Part shown: positions 61,165-64,000 of the stretch, piece by piece | How positions within the stretch are numbered: the stretch's first letter is position 1 | How the letters are laid out: each line of letters begins with the position of its first letter | Assembly: GCA_019750135.1 (NCBI GenBank) | Contig: JAIEOV010000091.1 | Location: 24,555 to 88,554, forward strand | Length of the DNA: 64,000 bases | Origin: Reyranella sp. | GTDB lineage: Bacteria; Pseudomonadota; Alphaproteobacteria; Reyranellales; Reyranellaceae | Reading direction: 5' to 3' | Translations under genes and position numbers: made by a program | Notes under the pieces: model-generated | What the model was told of the DNA's origin: nothing | The model's input: only the letters and a program-made list of their open reading frames with translations | Database searches by the model: none

Positions 61165-63144
61165 ATGACGATGAACATGCTGAGATCGATCCAGGCCGGG
61201 GCAGGGGCGCTGCTCGCGCTGCTGCTCGTGCCCGTGCCGGGCCTGTCGCAGCAGCCGAACCGGTCGGGCTTCTACTTCGGCGGCCACATGGGTTACCTGT
61301 TCGGCAACGGCACGGCGACGCTGGCCGACCCGATCGGCGTTCAATCGGCCGGCGGCACCAGCCCGTACGGCACGCTCTTTGGCGGCGTCCACGCGGGCTA
61401 CGAGCAGCACTTTGCATCACGCCTGATGCTGGGGCTCGAGGTCGACATGTCGTTCGCCAGCTACAGCGATCTCGCCAACGTGCTGTCGTACCGCGCGACG
61501 GGTACCGGCACGGCCAACGAGCAGCTCGAATTCCTGTCGAGCCTGCGCGCCCGTGCCGGCTACGACATGGGATCGTGGACCCCCTTCGTGACCGGCGGCA
61601 TCGCCTGGGCGAGCACGCGCTACTCGCGCACCGACCTCACGACCGGCAACGAGGATGCAAGTCCCGGCAACATCCGTGTCGGCTGGACGGTGGGCGGCGG
61701 CGTCGACTACCGCCTCGACCCGCGCTGGACCACCCGCCTCGAATATCTCTACACCAACCTCGGGCTCGGCGGCCTTCTGTTCGGCGCAGCCCCCGCGCGC
61801 TACGATTCGCAATACAGCCTGAATCAGTTCCGCGTCGGCCTGAACTACAAGTTTGGCGTCGAGGACGAGAAGGAGGCGAAGGCCGACGATCGTGGCCCCG
61901 GCACCTGGGAGATCCACGGCCAGACCACGTTCATCTACCAGGGCTATCCGCCGATCTATGCGCTCTACAGCGGCGCCAACAGCCTGCCGCCGGAGGGCCA
62001 GAGCCGCGAGACCTGGACGGTGTCCGGCTTCCTCGGCGTGCGGCTCTGGCAGGGCGGTGAGCTCTACTTCAATCCCGAGTTCCTGCAGGGTTTCGGCGTC
62101 GCCAACACCGTGGGTGCTGCGGGCTATCCCAACGGCGAGGCGCAGAAGTCGAACTTCCCCTATCCGCGCTTCAACGTCTCGCGCCTGTTCCTGCGGCAGG
62201 AGATCGGCCTGGGCGGCGAGACGGAGACGGTCGACAGCGACTACGGCCAGCTGTCGGGCGTGAAGGACATCAATCGCGTCACGCTGCAGTTCGGCAAGTA
62301 CTCGGTGAAGGACCTGTTCGACACCAACGCCTACGCCAACGACCCGCGCATCGACTTCCTCAACTGGTCGATCTGGGCGGCAGGCGCCTTCGACTATCCG
62401 GCGGACAGGCTGGGCCTGACCTGGGGGCTCGCGGCCGAGCTGAACCGCAAGGACTGGTCGGTGCGGGCCGGCTACTTCCTGGTGCCCTTCGAATCCAATG
62501 CCAACACGCTCGACACCGCACTGTTCGTGCGCGGCGGTTACGTCGGCGAGCTGGAGATGCGCTACAAGCCGTTCGGCCAGGACGGCGCGTTCCGGCTGGG
62601 AACATGGTTGAACAGCACTTTTTCCGGTTCCTACAACCAGGCCACGGCGCTCGCCAATCCGGCTCTCGGCCTCAATGCGAACGACACGATCCCGTGGACG
62701 CGGCAGGGCCGCACCAAGTACGGCCTGTACCTCAACTTCGAACAGGCGCTCTCTGATTCGGTCGGGCTGTTCGGTCGCTTCAGCTGGAACGACGGCCGTA
62801 ACGAGATCATGTCCTTCACCGACATCGACACCAGCCTGTCGCTCGGCGTGCAGATCAAGGGCACGTTGTGGGGTCGGCCGGACGATCGCGTCGGCATCGC
62901 GGGCGCCTGGAACAACATCTCCGGCGATCACAGTGGCTACCTGGCGGCCGGCGGCCTGGGCCCGCTGGTCGGCGACGGCGCCTTGAGCTACGCGTCGGAG
63001 AACGTGTTCGAGGCCTACTATGCCTTCCAGCTCGCCAAGGGCATCGTAGCGAGCGCGGACTACCAGTTCCTCGGCAATCCTGCCTACAACATCGTGCGCG
63101 GTCCGGTGAACGTGTTCAGCGGACGGCTGCGCATGAGTTTCTGA
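61165..63144 (+). CDS. Double-barrel outer-membrane protein: Omp25/31-like domain fused to an OprB-type porin
   Basis: A 659-residue protein with a signal peptide (about 1-29). Residues 34-230 form an 8-strand opacity/Omp25-type barrel (SGFYFGGHMGYLFGNG, GLEVDMSFAS, GGGVDYRLDPRWTTRLEYLY, FRVGLNYKF). A charged linker (EDEKEAKADDRG) leads into an OprB/carbohydrate-porin barrel (246-659: WEIHGQTTFIYQGYPP, LFLRQEIGLGG, DRVGIAGAWNNISGDH). It ends in Phe as outer-membrane proteins do. The fusion is unusual; the two parts are normally separate genes. Confidence 0.85.
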   Translation: MTMNMLRSIQAGAGALLALLLVPVPGLSQQPNRSGFYFGGHMGYLFGNGTATLADPIGVQSAGGTSPYGTLFGGVHAGYEQHFASRLMLGLEVDMSFASYSDLANVLSYRATGTGTANEQLEFLSSLRARAGYDMGSWTPFVTGGIAWASTRYSRTDLTTGNEDASPGNIRVGWTVGGGVDYRLDPRWTTRLEYLYTNLGLGGLLFGAAPARYDSQYSLNQFRVGLNYKFGVEDEKEAKADDRGPGTWEIHGQTTFIYQGYPPIYALYSGANSLPPEGQSRETWTVSGFLGVRLWQGGELYFNPEFLQGFGVANTVGAAGYPNGEAQKSNFPYPRFNVSRLFLRQEIGLGGETETVDSDYGQLSGVKDINRVTLQFGKYSVKDLFDTNAYANDPRIDFLNWSIWAAGAFDYPADRLGLTWGLAAELNRKDWSVRAGYFLVPFESNANTLDTALFVRGGYVGELEMRYKPFGQDGAFRLGTWLNSTFSGSYNQATALANPALGLNANDTIPWTRQGRTKYGLYLNFEQALSDSVGLFGRFSWNDGRNEIMSFTDIDTSLSLGVQIKGTLWGRPDDRVGIAGAWNNISGDHSGYLAAGGLGPLVGDGALSYASENVFEAYYAFQLAKGIVASADYQFLGNPAYNIVRGPVNVFSGRLRMSF

Positions 63145-63191
63145 GTCCCGCCGTCATCATCCTGTAACGCTGGGCCGGCTAACGAGATCGC

Positions 63192-63905
63192 ATGCATCTC
63201 GACCTGGCGACCCTTGGGGATTCCGCGTTGCGCCTTGCCGTGGCGCTGCTGCTCGGCTCGGCGATCGGCGTCGAGCGCCAGTGGAACCAGAAGATGGCTG
63301 GCCTACGCACCAATGCGCTGGTGGCCCTGGGCGCCTCGGGATTCGTCGTCTTCTCCGGCCTGGTCGGCGCCGGCGATCCGACGCGCATTGCCGCCCAGGT
63401 GGTGACCGGCATCGGCTTCCTGGGGGCCGGCGTGATCCTGCGCGAAGGCGTCAACGTGCATGGACTCAACACCGCGGCCACGCTCTGGTGCTCGGCCATG
63501 GTGGGCTCGCTGGCGGGCGCGGGGCTGCTCGGTCCCTGCCTGCTCGCGGCGGCCTTCGTGATCGCCACCAATCTTCTTCTGCGGCCGCTGATACGGCGGC
63601 TCAACAATCGCCTGATGACGAGCAGCAACGTCGAGACGCACTACACCGTGGAGATCGCCTGCCGCGGCGCCGAGGAGGCGCACATGCGATCGCTGCTGCT
63701 GCACGCGCTGTCCCAGGCCGGGCTCGGCCTGCGCCGCCTCGAGAGCGAGGACATTCCCGACACGTCCAAGGTGACCGTCACCGCGCAGGCCGTCGCCGCC
63801 AACCGCAACGACGCGGCCCTCGAGCAAATCGTCGGCCGGCTCAGCCTCGAGCCCAACGTCTCGGCCGCGACCTGGCAGATCGACCGGTCGATTCCGGAAT
63901 CTTAG
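63192..63905 (+). CDS. MgtC/SapB family membrane protein
   Basis: A 237-residue protein with about five N-terminal membrane segments (ALRLAVALLLGSAIGVERQW, GIGFLGAGVILREGVNVHGLNTAATLWCSAMVGSLAG) and a C-terminal soluble ACT-like part (about 150-237). MgtC-type proteins are linked to growth at low magnesium and to ATP-synthase control. No magnesium leader is visible in the 47-bp gap upstream. Confidence 0.93.
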   Translation: MHLDLATLGDSALRLAVALLLGSAIGVERQWNQKMAGLRTNALVALGASGFVVFSGLVGAGDPTRIAAQVVTGIGFLGAGVILREGVNVHGLNTAATLWCSAMVGSLAGAGLLGPCLLAAAFVIATNLLLRPLIRRLNNRLMTSSNVETHYTVEIACRGAEEAHMRSLLLHALSQAGLGLRRLESEDIPDTSKVTVTAQAVAANRNDAALEQIVGRLSLEPNVSAATWQIDRSIPES

Positions 63906-63913
63906 TGCCGGGG

Positions 63914-64000
63914 GCGCGCCACTCCAGTGGCGCGTCTTCTCATGCTCTTCCGGACCGCGCGCTTCCAGCGCGCTCAAGCTCATGAGCGCGCTGGAAGCGC
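63914..64000. repeat. Nested palindromes (TCCAG family) running off the window
   Basis: A perfect hairpin CGCGCCACT-CC-AGTGGCGCG lies at 63915-63934. A second, GCGCTTCCAGCGCGCTCA at 63959-63976, pairs exactly with 63983-64000. The latter arm carries its own smaller palindrome (GCGCTTCCAGCGC-like). It starts 8 bp after the mgtC stop. The structure may continue past the window end. Confidence 0.8.

Noticed and set aside
1..64000. tRNA, rRNA, riboswitch, prophage, insertion sequence or integrase genes
   Set aside because: No cloverleaf-like or rRNA-like stretch, transposase or integrase motif was seen on either strand. A tRNAscan/Rfam search would be decisive; a hit would overturn this.

Overview
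The window reads as a chromosomal segment of a high-GC, metabolically versatile alphaproteobacterium. The multi-HAMP/GAF kinase, the HWE-type kinase with its single-domain regulator, the many solute-binding proteins and the CaiB/enolase-superfamily catabolic genes fit Rhizobiales/Rhodospirillales-like soil or freshwater lineages. The short GC-rich palindromes resemble those I recall from Reyranella-type genomes, but that placement is an inference. I see no rRNA, tRNA, CRISPR array, phage gene or transposase, and gene density is about 95%.

Layout. 1-3064 (minus) is the N-terminal part of a sensor kinase with eight exactly spaced 276-bp HAMP modules. 3311-8431 (plus) holds an FCD-type GntR regulator overlapping rpiB, then a polar-amino-acid-type ABC transporter with two solute-binding proteins. 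8460-10062 (minus) has a signal-less binding protein, a cupin and a small unknown. 10146-12340 (plus) has an enolase-superfamily enzyme, a secreted small protein and a YaiI-type protein. 12379-19325 (minus) is a sugar-catabolic trio (Gfo/Idh/MocA, DUF993, sugar isomerase) followed by two orphan family-5 binding proteins; a luciferase-like monooxygenase follows. 20743-25417 has AsmA, a FrnE-like DsbA protein and an atypical SDR. 25449-29173 (minus) holds two tandem HAD phosphatases, an MFS transporter and an HdeD/papain-like fusion. 29245-33836 has a cupin, an aminotransferase and two convergent polytopic membrane proteins. 33856-38294 (minus) is an oxidoreductase / CoA-transferase / HutD / PanE / ModA-like run. 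38364-43512 (minus) is an RND efflux pump with two lipoprotein adaptors. 43627-49390 (plus) is a second enolase-superfamily enzyme and a complete Liv-type transporter. 49500-55157 (minus) is a complete dipeptide-type ABC transporter. 55361-63905 (plus) has an aquaporin, a Cache-guanylate/adenylate cyclase, an HWE kinase pair, a double-barrel outer-membrane protein and an MgtC protein.

Theme. The region is built around uptake and catabolism of small organic acids, sugar acids, amino acids and peptides: eight solute-binding proteins, three full ABC importers and two acid-sugar-dehydratase-like enzymes. Efflux and environmental sensing genes accompany them.

The strongest unexplained signal is a set of perfect or near-perfect GC-rich palindromes. 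All four convergent gene junctions that have any spacer are filled by one. Larger copies are nested inside one another, like dolls, between co-directional genes (17429-17650, 52315-52487, also 49420-49500). The arms of one family differ between copies with compensating changes around a shared TCCAG centre, so the palindrome rather than its exact sequence appears to be what is maintained.
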